A stretch of 64,000 nucleotides of DNA from Epithemia pelagica (lineage: Eukaryota > Bacillariophyta > Bacillariophyceae > Surirellales > Surirellaceae): NCBI GenBank assembly GCA_946965045.2, contig OX337235.1, positions 620,001-684,000 on the forward strand, written 5' to 3'. How positions within the stretch are numbered: position 1 is the stretch's first letter; each line of letters starts with the position of its first letter. A program made the translations under genes and the position numbers. The notes under the pieces are model-generated. The model had not been told where the DNA came from. It made no database searches and was given only the letters and a program-made list of their open reading frames with translations. Positions 51,569-60,155 of this stretch are shown here, one piece after another.

Positions 51569-53143
51569 TTACTCGGGTTTGTGGGAAACCACGGCACCCA
51601 ATCCCAACAAGTGACGATGGCCAAACCATCGGGGAAACAATCGCAAGAATCCCAAATCACCCACCAATTCAAACACACTCAACAAGGAAATACCCATAAA
51701 GAGTCCCATGGAACCACCAATCGATCCCAACAATTGGGCAAAGGTGACCGCCTTGGTTTCGGTCAGCAAGTGATATTGAATCTTGTCAAAATTGACCGTC
51801 AAGAGAACATAATTTTCCAACAAGTACTCTCGTGTGATATTTAACCGGTCATAGTCAAAACTGGCCAACCAATTGCGGGCCAAGTTCACATCTTGCACAT
51901 TGGCCTTGTATTCATTGACAATGCAACTGGGACGACTGCAATCTTGTGCACAATGCTGCTGAACAATCGCACTGGAATTTCCAATGGCCGACGAGAGACA
52001 GGGATCGTACCGGGGACAAAACAAGAGGGATGGGTCAGTGTCATCGCCGTAATAGCGACAGTGGCATTGTTCTCGAATATAGCGCAAGATACATTCCATT
52101 CGACATCGTCCTTGGGTATACTCCGGTGCCTGTCCCTGACACCGCGCCCACGTTGCTTCTTGTTCTCGTTCAAATCGATCCAATTCAACCGTCAACAAGG
52201 TTTCCACACCAGGTTTGACGGAATACAGGGGCAAGTGGGCATCCAAAGTGGTACCGGCTTCTTGGACCCAGACAATGGCCGCGGCAAAATCGACTGTTTC
52301 GTCATAGTCATACTGATTCAAATCGAGCAACACCCGCAATCCACCATAATAGCCTGGACTCGACACATGTTCCGTCGTATCAAACGACCAACATCGACCC
52401 AAATTGCCTTGCACAAAGGTTGACTGCCACGGTTGAGAGACGGGCAATTCCACGCCATTGAACCAGGTGCGCTTGATAAAATCCTCCAAGGTAGTCGATA
52501 TTTGTTCAAATTCTTGCCCCGTTGTGGGACTCTCCAAGCCAACTTCTTGCATCCGTGAACGTGAAAAGGGACTGGCATTGCAAATGGTAACACGTGGAAA
52601 GGCCATTGATTCTGGATTAATGGTTTCGGTTCGGGTCAAAACTTCATAATCGCGATATTGTCGAATCAATTGAGTAATTTGCCATACCATAAAGCCTGAC
52701 GAAACTAGCACCAAGACAATCGAGACGGACCGTTTCCACAATTTCCACACGCTCGCATCGGTGACCAAGGGCACACCATGAATGGAGGTACCTTGTGCCC
52801 ATTCATTCACCACAACTTGGAGGGCCGCATCGGTTTCGTCAAAGCCCTCGTCGCCTGGATAAAGGGGATGCGGCGGCGAAGAAGAATAAGCCGGTTTCTG
52901 AATACAATTGCGTTCGTGCAAAGACAATCGTCGTATTTCTGAATGTACGAGCTGCTTGGGCGACGGTTCGTCCTCGCTGCTTGTTTCTGGTCGATGGAGG
53001 TTGTCATTGGAGGACCTCACCATTTTGTCGGCGTTGGAGGACGAGAACGAGGACCTACCATCTGCGTGACGGTCCGCCGCACTCGAATTCAACCTGGAGT
53101 TTGGCGACAACCCGATGGGACTCTCTTGCGGTTCCACGGTCAT
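51569..53143 (-). CDS. DEG/ENaC-like sodium channel, copy 3
   Basis: 524 codons from ATG 53,141-53,143 to the stop at 51,569. It shares with copy 2 the start MTVEP, TSIHGVPLV, TM1 (WIVLV-type segment), FPRVTICNASPFS, YTQGRCRMECI and the C-terminal SIGGSMGLFMGISLLSVFEL. Long stretches are nearly identical to copy 2 at DNA level, pointing to a fairly recent inverted duplication or gene conversion. Loop Cys positions are conserved. The frame is intact, without introns. Confidence 0.88.
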   Translation of the reverse strand: MTVEPQESPIGLSPNSRLNSSAADRHADGRSSFSSSNADKMVRSSNDNLHRPETSSEDEPSPKQLVHSEIRRLSLHERNCIQKPAYSSSPPHPLYPGDEGFDETDAALQVVVNEWAQGTSIHGVPLVTDASVWKLWKRSVSIVLVLVSSGFMVWQITQLIRQYRDYEVLTRTETINPESMAFPRVTICNASPFSRSRMQEVGLESPTTGQEFEQISTTLEDFIKRTWFNGVELPVSQPWQSTFVQGNLGRCWSFDTTEHVSSPGYYGGLRVLLDLNQYDYDETVDFAAAIVWVQEAGTTLDAHLPLYSVKPGVETLLTVELDRFEREQEATWARCQGQAPEYTQGRCRMECILRYIREQCHCRYYGDDTDPSLLFCPRYDPCLSSAIGNSSAIVQQHCAQDCSRPSCIVNEYKANVQDVNLARNWLASFDYDRLNITREYLLENYVLLTVNFDKIQYHLLTETKAVTFAQLLGSIGGSMGLFMGISLLSVFELVGDLGFLRLFPRWFGHRHLLGLGAVVSHKPE

Positions 53144-53696
53144 GGTTGCTTTTTTTCTATTGGAACGTTTCGTCTCTGTGTGTTATTTTTTTGAGCAAAG
53201 ACACAAGCAAGTTCCGACGAAGAACAGATGGAAATGGAAGACAGTTCTGTTGTTGAACGTTGAAAGACACGCGATAGAGCGTTCAGCGGCTATCGTGTCG
53301 TTAACACGCGCGCACTCGCACCCCAAGCCCAACGTCATATTCCCGACTCACAAGTCGGTGGAGAACAAATAATAATGATGGGTGTAAAAGTGTGGGTGTA
53401 GATCACGATGCCTCTTGCCTTACTTGGAATATGCCATGACAACCATGGGCTTCGGTGTACTTCTCCTGTGGGAAAAACCAAGTTTGTCCAGGATACATTC
53501 TTGTACCGTTCACGTCGGGTTCATATTGTCTTCTCTTTCCTCTCGAATGCCAAGGGTGATGACCAGGGAACTATTTCCTGGCAAGATAAATTCATTGCAA
53601 GCCCTATATTAGCCATAAGATATGGTTTCGGAAGAGTTGAACACGGTGCTTTGTCAGATGCTTTATTTAAGCGCAAATCTACCTTAAGATGTGGAA
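53144..53696. other. Intergenic, no gene seen
   Basis: Should contain the promoter of channel 3 (minus strand). A 105-codon plus-strand frame at 53,408-53,725 has no motif. Confidence 0.45.
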
Positions 53697-53880
53697 TCAA
53701 GAAAATGTATCGCATTTTTTGTTGATCTCCTCCACATACTTGATAACTCTCCTGTTAAGCTCATTCATGTCGTAAGCCTTGACCTCGTTCGCTTCCGAGT
53801 TTTCTCCGCCTGTAGTCCACATGAGATTAGTCTTGCAAACGTTGTCGATGACATGCTCTTCAATCAAGTAACGCAGTGAA
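53697..53880 (-). pseudogene. Lost C-terminal extension of header-protease copy 1
   Basis: Just past the stop of copy 1, another frame continues as YLIEEHVIDNVCKTNLMW to a stop at 53,697. Moving one base near 53,867 joins it to the protease frame (TAYLIEE, compare TAYLLQE in copy 2), so copy 1 seems to have lost about 60 residues through a 1-nt change. Confidence 0.5.
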
Positions 53881-54987
53881 ATACTGCACGAGTCCACGAC
53901 GCTTGCAAATCAGAATGCCAGAGCCCACAGACGTGTGCGATTCTGCGCAGCTGTCTGCCAAAGTCACTTCATCAGCTACTTTCATCCTTTTGTTCGATTC
54001 CGCCCTTTCTCCTTGTTGCATCTGGTGGGTTCTCAAGGTGTCCGCAGTAAGGGCTGAATTCAGAGAGTCTGTGTGAATTGCGATTGCCTTGCCCCTGTAG
54101 ACATATGGTCCTCCACAGGAACCGTCAAAGCCTCCATTTTGGAAGTCAATGTAATTCTTTTTCACCAAACCAACAGATCCCTGCTTGGGGGTGGCATGGA
54201 GTCTATCAGTGAATAGCGTGTCATCTCGAAACAATGCAACTGGAACATGATAAAATGTCATTGGCTCGCTAGCACCATCTCTTGGGATATCCGCTACTGA
54301 AGTGGCAACAGGTATCGTCTGCGGAAAGACACCACCATCACTCCTCTCGAGCACAGCCCAGTCATTCTCAAAGTGAAACTTTTTGACCCTGACAGGTATC
54401 TCCACTTTGCCTTCTTCCGGTGAAATGACACCATTGTTGCGAACAAGGACCGTTGTGAGAAAGAGTGGTTCGTCAATGAGTTGTATTTTGCCACTGGTCT
54501 CGTCCTTGCTCGAGATGACATGTCCGGCGGTGAGTACAGCCGTCTTTGTCGCCGCAAAAGCCGTGGCGATCACCACAATTTCATGTTCATGTGGTTTGGA
54601 ATACAAAATGTAAATGCTGTCATGGAAAGGATAGCCTGGGTCACCGGACGGCTGTTTCTTTGGAGCGGGTGCCACCACGATCAAGGGGTGATGGTCGGAT
54701 GTGGGAGAAAATGTATCCTTCAACTCATCCACTATCTCTTTCAATTTCCTGCCTGGGTTATACTTTTTCTTGTCACGAAAAGATTTCGAGAAGGGTCGTT
54801 CGGTATCTGGGGGGTACACCACAAGAGCTGCGGAATCACAGTGGTTGAGATCGACTGGTCTCTCGCTTTTGCTGGCCTTCGCCAAGTCGGCAACGTCATC
54901 AGGTGCTGGACTTATTTTTATAGGGTTGCCCTCCGGCTCATCCTTTCCCTTGTAGTAGAGCTGAACCCAAACAGATGAAGAAGACAT
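53860..54987 (-). CDS. Crinkler-type header fused to chymotrypsin-fold Cys protease, copy 1
   Basis: 375 codons from ATG 54,985-54,987. Residues 1-110 (VWVQLYYKGKDEPEG; a DDVADLAKA helix; VVYPPDTERPFSKSF; HHPLIVVAPAP) resemble the ubiquitin-like header of Crinkler/CR effectors. Residues about 125-330 form a trypsin-like fold: TAVLTAGHVISS (His156), FENDWAVLER (Asp209) and FDGSCGGPYVYRG. Trypsin has Ser in GDSGGP; here Cys291 (codon at 54,115-54,117) occupies that place, as in viral 3C-type proteases, so a cysteine nucleophile is predicted. No signal peptide is visible, suggesting an intracellular role. The coding region is nearly identical to copy 2, but the flanks differ. Targets unknown. 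Confidence 0.8.
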   Translation of the reverse strand: MSSSSVWVQLYYKGKDEPEGNPIKISPAPDDVADLAKASKSERPVDLNHCDSAALVVYPPDTERPFSKSFRDKKKYNPGRKLKEIVDELKDTFSPTSDHHPLIVVAPAPKKQPSGDPGYPFHDSIYILYSKPHEHEIVVIATAFAATKTAVLTAGHVISSKDETSGKIQLIDEPLFLTTVLVRNNGVISPEEGKVEIPVRVKKFHFENDWAVLERSDGGVFPQTIPVATSVADIPRDGASEPMTFYHVPVALFRDDTLFTDRLHATPKQGSVGLVKKNYIDFQNGGFDGSCGGPYVYRGKAIAIHTDSLNSALTADTLRTHQMQQGERAESNKRMKVADEVTLADSCAESHTSVGSGILICKRRGLVQYFTALLD

Positions 54988-55404
54988 GATGATATTTTGC
55001 TGTTGCCGTTGTTGACGTATCGTGTATCGTCGTCTTCGTTGTTGCTATTGTTGTTGCAACATTGAAAGCGACTGCTGCGGCTGTTGTTCTTGTTGTTGCC
55101 GCTGCGGAGTGTCTTTTTATTGGTGTTGCTGTTGGATGCTCAGTCGGTCGTCGTTGTTGCTCTGCGGTTATCTTGGAGAGACAATGACAAATGATCCACA
55201 CCCCCAGCGGGGTGAATTATAGAGTGTAATTTCTGTGTACTCCCTAGCGGAAGGGTGAGTCCTGGTCGTGAATGAGGGTTTGTGCATTCTGATACTCACC
55301 CCCAAGGCGCCATCGCGCTCACTCTCGACTTTGACACAAACCCAAAATTTCACGTCACACATTCACTGCATCCACCACGGTGGGTGGAGGTGCAACAACC
55401 TACC
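54988..55404. other. Spacer with GTT-rich repeats, divergent promoters
   Basis: Lies between the protease (minus) and the disordered ORF (plus), so both promoters may sit here. A degenerate GTT/GCT trinucleotide tract covers about 55,000-55,150. Confidence 0.5.
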
Positions 55405-56406
55405 ATGTCGTCCAACAAGTCTTCTTCGTCCCACAAGCGACGCCGTCGGTCTCAGCACGATGTTAGAGAGGCCTACGGTGCTCCCGCCACCAAGGAAACG
55501 TCGATACCAAGCAGTGTTGGAGGCACTACTAACGGCAACCCATCTATCGCCGAAATTGAACCAGGAGCATCTTCCATCTCCCAACCACCCCTTGATCCTC
55601 CTTCGAACGATCCTCGCGATGATGATGCCAGTAATTATTTGCAGTATCCCGACGTTCCTGATCCAATGGATTCAAGTGACGAGGAGGACGAGGAGAAAGA
55701 CGAATACCAAACTCCGAACAACAGAGCGTTTCCCACTATTGCTCAACAACAAGACAACATCAACAATAGCTCCGAGCCGTCCACCTTTCTTGCCAGTGTG
55801 GCGGCCAGTGACTTGTCCACCAGCCTTCCCTCAACCTCCGATCGCAGTAGCAAGCCTCCTCCCCCGCCTCCTCCCCAAAACACTTCATTCTCGGCTGCCT
55901 TTCCCTTAGCGAATGTGGCTTCTCCGTCCAATCACCTCCCAGCAACATCCAGGCCTCCTTCCAATACGACGACCTTGCCACCCTCCTCGACCAATACGAG
56001 GGTTTCGTCTTTAAATTTCAATGTTTGGCACCGGCAGTACTCTTTGGGCTCGCTGCAATATGGAACACAATCATCTCCACAAAAATCCCTCAATCTCCTC
56101 CCTGCCATTGAAGGACAAGCCAACGCCACAACGTCCGTAGCCAATCCAACCACCAACCCGCCCTCCCGTTCCCCCAGCGCCTCCGTCCCTACCATGGTAC
56201 CTACACAACCTTCTGTCCCGGAGGATACCACCCAAGACCCTGTTGCGGCCGCTCCTCTTGGTCTTACTCGCGCTGTTGGAACTCACAAGCCTCCTCCTCT
56301 GAACCTAAAGACCCTACTACCAGACGTTGGTCCCGGTTCGTTCTTGATCAAACTCCGTCGTCTTGATCCCTTCTATTGCAAAAACCCAGGTCCCTCGTCG
56401 TTGTAG
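55405..56406 (+). CDS. Disordered Pro/Ser-rich ORF, unknown
   Basis: 333 codons from ATG 55,405 (MSSNKSSSSHKRRRRSQHD) to TAG at 56,404-56,406. The start has a basic patch that could be a nuclear signal, then an acidic segment (DSSDEEDEEKDEY), a poly-Pro run and Ser/Thr/Pro-rich sequence throughout. The last 40 residues (LLPDVGPGSFLIKLRRLDPF) look more ordered. The frame stays open about 41 codons upstream of the ATG. I recognise no family. It could be host or transposon-derived. Confidence 0.4.
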   Translation: MSSNKSSSSHKRRRRSQHDVREAYGAPATKETSIPSSVGGTTNGNPSIAEIEPGASSISQPPLDPPSNDPRDDDASNYLQYPDVPDPMDSSDEEDEEKDEYQTPNNRAFPTIAQQQDNINNSSEPSTFLASVAASDLSTSLPSTSDRSSKPPPPPPPQNTSFSAAFPLANVASPSNHLPATSRPPSNTTTLPPSSTNTRVSSLNFNVWHRQYSLGSLQYGTQSSPQKSLNLLPAIEGQANATTSVANPTTNPPSRSPSASVPTMVPTQPSVPEDTTQDPVAAAPLGLTRAVGTHKPPPLNLKTLLPDVGPGSFLIKLRRLDPFYCKNPGPSSL

Positions 56407-56969
56407 ATATTCATGAACTTGCCTTTCAGTAGGAAAGAAAAAGGAAAAGGCAATGGCAAAGCTATAGTATAATCATTTTGTTCTCAAACACTTGTCTTTT
56501 TCTCTGGTGAATCCTTGTAGTAGAAATAAGGCAAAGACAAAAAAAACAATGGATTATCCAGAGGTTTGCAATGTATTGTTTGCTAGATTACAAACGTCTA
56601 TAAGAGGCACAAACGAATCACTGCGCCTGTAGGACGGCACTCGTTGTATTCTCTTATAGAGCGACGGATATCACCTAATTCTCTTTCTTATCCCAAATCT
56701 CACCGTCCTCAAACTCTACCGTATACAACCGTGTGCCAGCACTGTAGAAGGTGCCTCGGGATTTATCATGTCTCCGTCTAAAATCGATTGCAATTGCACG
56801 ACAAGTTTCATAATCCCCTACGACATGTGGAAGTTGTCGTGCTCCTCCTCTATGACATCATCAACACATCAGCATGTACTTGAACGGTGGCTCCTACTAG
56901 AGACGGTGGATCAAAGCGAGTCACCATCTCCACTTCATGTTCATTAAATTCTTGTTTCAAATCGAGACG
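56407..56969. other. Intergenic, no gene seen
   Basis: Spacer between a plus-strand ORF and a minus-strand pseudogene. No coding or structured feature was recognised. Confidence 0.5.
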
Positions 56970-57827
56970 TTACCATCCATCGGTATAGGCATCGGCAATG
57001 ACACACATGTGCCAATACTGACGTTCGCGAACTTGAGCAGTTAAACCGGATACCAGCCAGGCGTTTCTCGAAGGTTCTTGGATAGGTGTGGGCCAAGGAT
57101 TGGGCATGCGACCAAAAATGGATATCGGGGACGGTGCCACAGCATGACGAGGCTCAACAGAGATCCCTTGCATGGGTGCCAACTTCGCTTTCCCACCATA
57201 AAAGTTTCTTTCTGGAACGCATGCGGTTCGTGAATCGTCTCCAAAGCAGAACTATCTGCCGTTGTTTGAAGGCGACTCGACATCAATTTGGAGGACGACG
57301 CAAGAGTGCCTGGCTCCGAAACGAGATATTGAATCGAGACATGGTCGGCTGTTTCCATGGCTATCGTCAAGAGCCGTTCTGACATGACGATAGGCCAACG
57401 CTGTGGCTCGGTATACACCAAACCACCATTCCGACAATACGGGTTCTATTGTTTCTTGAAGCAACCAATACAAGACAGGATATACGGCTTGACTCAATAA
57501 CCGATGTGACACCAATTGCAAGGCTTGTGAATGACTCATGAGAAACAATTGTCCATCTTGTCCTTGCTGCAAAAACCGTGCGGCCTCCCCTGTTTCTTGT
57601 CCATGTCTTAGTGTCTGGTATATCCAGTTTGCCACCGCGTCGCATGACATCCATATCATGGCAGACGGATTCCGCTCGTCACGGTCGCTTTTGGTGCTGA
57701 CAAAGGCTTGAATGTGTTGATTCAAGTTGCGATCGCCCCAATGGCCCTTGTGACAATGCCCAAGTATATCGCTCCACCCAATCGATATTCTACCAAAACA
57801 TCGGAGTGAGTAGGAAAGGTCGATCAT
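56970..57827 (-). pseudogene. Frameshifted remnant of an unknown protein gene
   Basis: Three overlapping minus-strand frames read as one broken protein. From ATG 57,825-57,827 it runs to about 57,420 (SEWW), shifts frame to VYTEPQRWPIVMSERLL, and shifts back near 57,175 to APMQGISVEPRHAVAP, ending with RERQYWHMCVIADAYTDGW and a stop at 56,970. Composition and continuity suggest a real former gene. Its ending reminds me of algal START-like lipid-binding proteins, but that is a weak impression. Confidence 0.45.
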
Positions 57828-57916
57828 CCCTCCCTCACAAGATCGGCAAAGTTATCTTCATGACTCAAGACGGAGGCAACGGAGGCAAACGAGAAGCAAT
57901 GGATTGATTCATTGAT

Positions 57917-59047
57917 CTATTTTTCTTGCAACAAGTACGCAGTGACATACTGCACAAGTCCACGACGCTTGTAAATCAGAATGCCAGATCCCACAGATGT
58001 ATGCGATTCTGCACAGCTGTCTGCCAAAGTCACTTCATCAGCTACTTTCATCCTTTTGTTCGATTCCGTTCTGTCACCTTGTTGCATCCGGTGGATTCTC
58101 AAGCTCTCTACAGTAAGGGCTGAATTCAAAGAGTCTGTGTGAATTGCGATTGCCTTGCCCCTGTAGACATATGGTCCTCCACAGGAACCGTCAAAGCCTC
58201 CATTTTGGAAGTCAATGTAATTCTTTTTCACCAAACCAACAGATCCCTGCTTGGGGGTGGCATGGAGTCTATCAGTGAATAGCGTGTCATCTCGAAACAA
58301 TGCAACTGGAACATGATAAAATGTCATTGGCTCGCAAGCACCATTTCTTGGGATATCCGCTACTGAAGTGGCAACAGGTATCGTCTGCGGAAAGACACCA
58401 CCATCACTCCGCTCGAGCACAGCCCAGTCATTCTCAAAGTGAAACTTTTTGACCCTGACAGGTATCTCCACTTTGCCTTCTTCCGGTGAAATGACACCAT
58501 TGTTGCGAACAAGGACCGTTGTGAGAAAGAGTGGTTCGTCAATGAGTTGTATTTTGCCACTGGTCTCGTCCTTGCTCGAGATGACATGTCCGGCGGTGAG
58601 TACAGCCGTCTTTGTCGCCGCAAAAGCCGTGGCGATCACCACAATTTCATGTTCATGTGGTTTGGAATACAAAATGTAAATGCTGTCATGGAAAGGATAG
58701 CCTGGGTCACCGGACGGCTGTTTCTTTGGAGCGGGTGCCACCACGATCAAGGGGTGATGGTCGGATGTGGGAGAAAATGTATCCTTCAACTCATCCACTA
58801 TCTCTTTCAATTTCCTGCCTGGGTTATACTTTTTCTTGTCACGAAAAGATTTCGAGAAGGGTCGTTCGGTATCTGGGGGGTACACCACAAGAGCTGCGGA
58901 ATCACAGTGGTTGAGATCGACTGGTCTCTCGCTTTTGATGGCCTTCGCCAAGTCGGCAACGTCATCAGGTGCTGGATTTATTTTTATAGGGTTGCCCTCC
59001 GGTCCATCATTTCCCTTGTAGTAGAGCTGAACCCAAACAGTGGACAT
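57917..59047 (-). CDS. Crinkler-type header fused to chymotrypsin-fold Cys protease, copy 2
   Basis: 376 codons from ATG 59,045-59,047 (MSTVWVQLYYKG); the frame is open further upstream, but the match to copy 1 begins here. Header and protease are as in copy 1, with predicted triad His154, Asp207 and Cys289 (codon 58,181-58,183) in GSCGGP. Differences from copy 1 are few and scattered (for example KGNDGPEG for KGKDEPEG and VESLRIH for ADTLRTH). The C-terminus ends TAYLLQEK. Similarity to copy 1 covers almost exactly the coding region, with different sequence on both sides, suggesting retro-duplication or gene conversion. Confidence 0.8.
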   Translation of the reverse strand: MSTVWVQLYYKGNDGPEGNPIKINPAPDDVADLAKAIKSERPVDLNHCDSAALVVYPPDTERPFSKSFRDKKKYNPGRKLKEIVDELKDTFSPTSDHHPLIVVAPAPKKQPSGDPGYPFHDSIYILYSKPHEHEIVVIATAFAATKTAVLTAGHVISSKDETSGKIQLIDEPLFLTTVLVRNNGVISPEEGKVEIPVRVKKFHFENDWAVLERSDGGVFPQTIPVATSVADIPRNGACEPMTFYHVPVALFRDDTLFTDRLHATPKQGSVGLVKKNYIDFQNGGFDGSCGGPYVYRGKAIAIHTDSLNSALTVESLRIHRMQQGDRTESNKRMKVADEVTLADSCAESHTSVGSGILIYKRRGLVQYVTAYLLQEK

Positions 59048-59603
59048 GATGTTGTGTGGTTTCGTTTTTGCGTTGTGTACCAGCCTTACCAAGAGGTGTA
59101 GTCCAGATTTCGTTCATGTGCGACCGCTTTTACGCTAAATCTTTCTTTCACATCTTCCGAAAGAACGAGTCCATGGACATCTTGGCTAGCTAACGTAGGC
59201 AGCTTCATCTCATCCATTTTATATTATATCTCTAGAGAGAGAAAAGAAGAGGAGGGATATGCAAAGATCTACTTTAAAAAACAGTGGGAAATCTCTTTCA
59301 AACCAAGAACCAGGTGGGCCAGTGCAGTGCGCTTCGTTTGCTGGCATTCTTCTGCAGCTGGTTCCTCCATGGCACCATGTTTGAAAGAATGTGAAAAGGT
59401 CTTGAATTAAAAACAACAGAAATTTCACTTGAGGCAGTGTCGCCTCAAGTCATTTGGTTCTCATCCAATGGTGGAATCCATCAAACGAGAACAGGTGGGT
59501 ATCTATCCAACAGAAGTAATGTAGTAGTAAAAGTACACAGAGAGTCGCACCGTCGTGGGCGCCATTTTCCGGGGCTGCCCTTCTGGTGGTGACTCGTTTC
59601 GTA
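59048..59603. other. Intergenic, no gene seen
   Basis: Upstream region of protease copy 2; no similarity to the upstream region of copy 1 was noticed. No coding feature. Confidence 0.5.
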
Positions 59604-60155
59604 TTAGTGTGATCGTTGCGATACAATGGCCATGTGATCTTCATCGTGAGAGACGACCGTGGCAAGGCCTTGTGTCTGATCTGGATGTCCTGGTCGACCC
59701 ACCGTACTGGTTCCAATATGAGACGTTCCTCGCGATGACAAGGATGACTGTCGGTAGGGCAAGGGACTGAGTGCCAAGGCATCATCGTCATCTCCATGAT
59801 GATGATCGTCTTCGTCTTCTCGTTCCGTCAAACTGGTCAAGACACTTTCTTCATCAAACAAGAATTGTTTGTACAATTCCACATCCAGGCCGGCCACCGC
59901 CGCCGCTCGGGCCGGTGCGGCCAAGACACCCGCCGCACCGACGGAGGATACGACACTCACCATGCGATTCATGGTCGTGGAGCAATCTTCTTGTCGAATC
60001 TCATATTCCACTTGTTCGTCCACATACAAACTGCACATGCGAACACAGGTTGTATTGGAAATGAGCTTGGTAAACTTGTTGCCAGGCCGATGAATCCAAT
60101 CGGAACCTTGAGATGTAACAATGGTAGAAGCGTCGGATCGTTTCGAAGCAGGCAT
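59604..60155 (-). CDS. Unknown ORF with acidic His-rich C-terminal half
   Basis: 183 codons from ATG 60,153-60,155 (MPASKRSDASTIVTSQ) to TAA 59,604-59,606. The first 100 residues look ordered (SDWIHRPGNKF; VRMCSLYVDEQVEYEIRQED; an Ala-rich segment AAGVLAAPARAAAVAGLDVE). The rest is acidic and His-rich (DEDDHHHGDDDD). Family not recognised. It may be the first exon of the gene whose broken remains lie at 56,970-57,827, with the protease copy between, but nothing proves this. Confidence 0.45.
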   Translation of the reverse strand: MPASKRSDASTIVTSQGSDWIHRPGNKFTKLISNTTCVRMCSLYVDEQVEYEIRQEDCSTTMNRMVSVVSSVGAAGVLAAPARAAAVAGLDVELYKQFLFDEESVLTSLTEREDEDDHHHGDDDDALALSPLPYRQSSLSSRGTSHIGTSTVGRPGHPDQTQGLATVVSHDEDHMAIVSQRSH

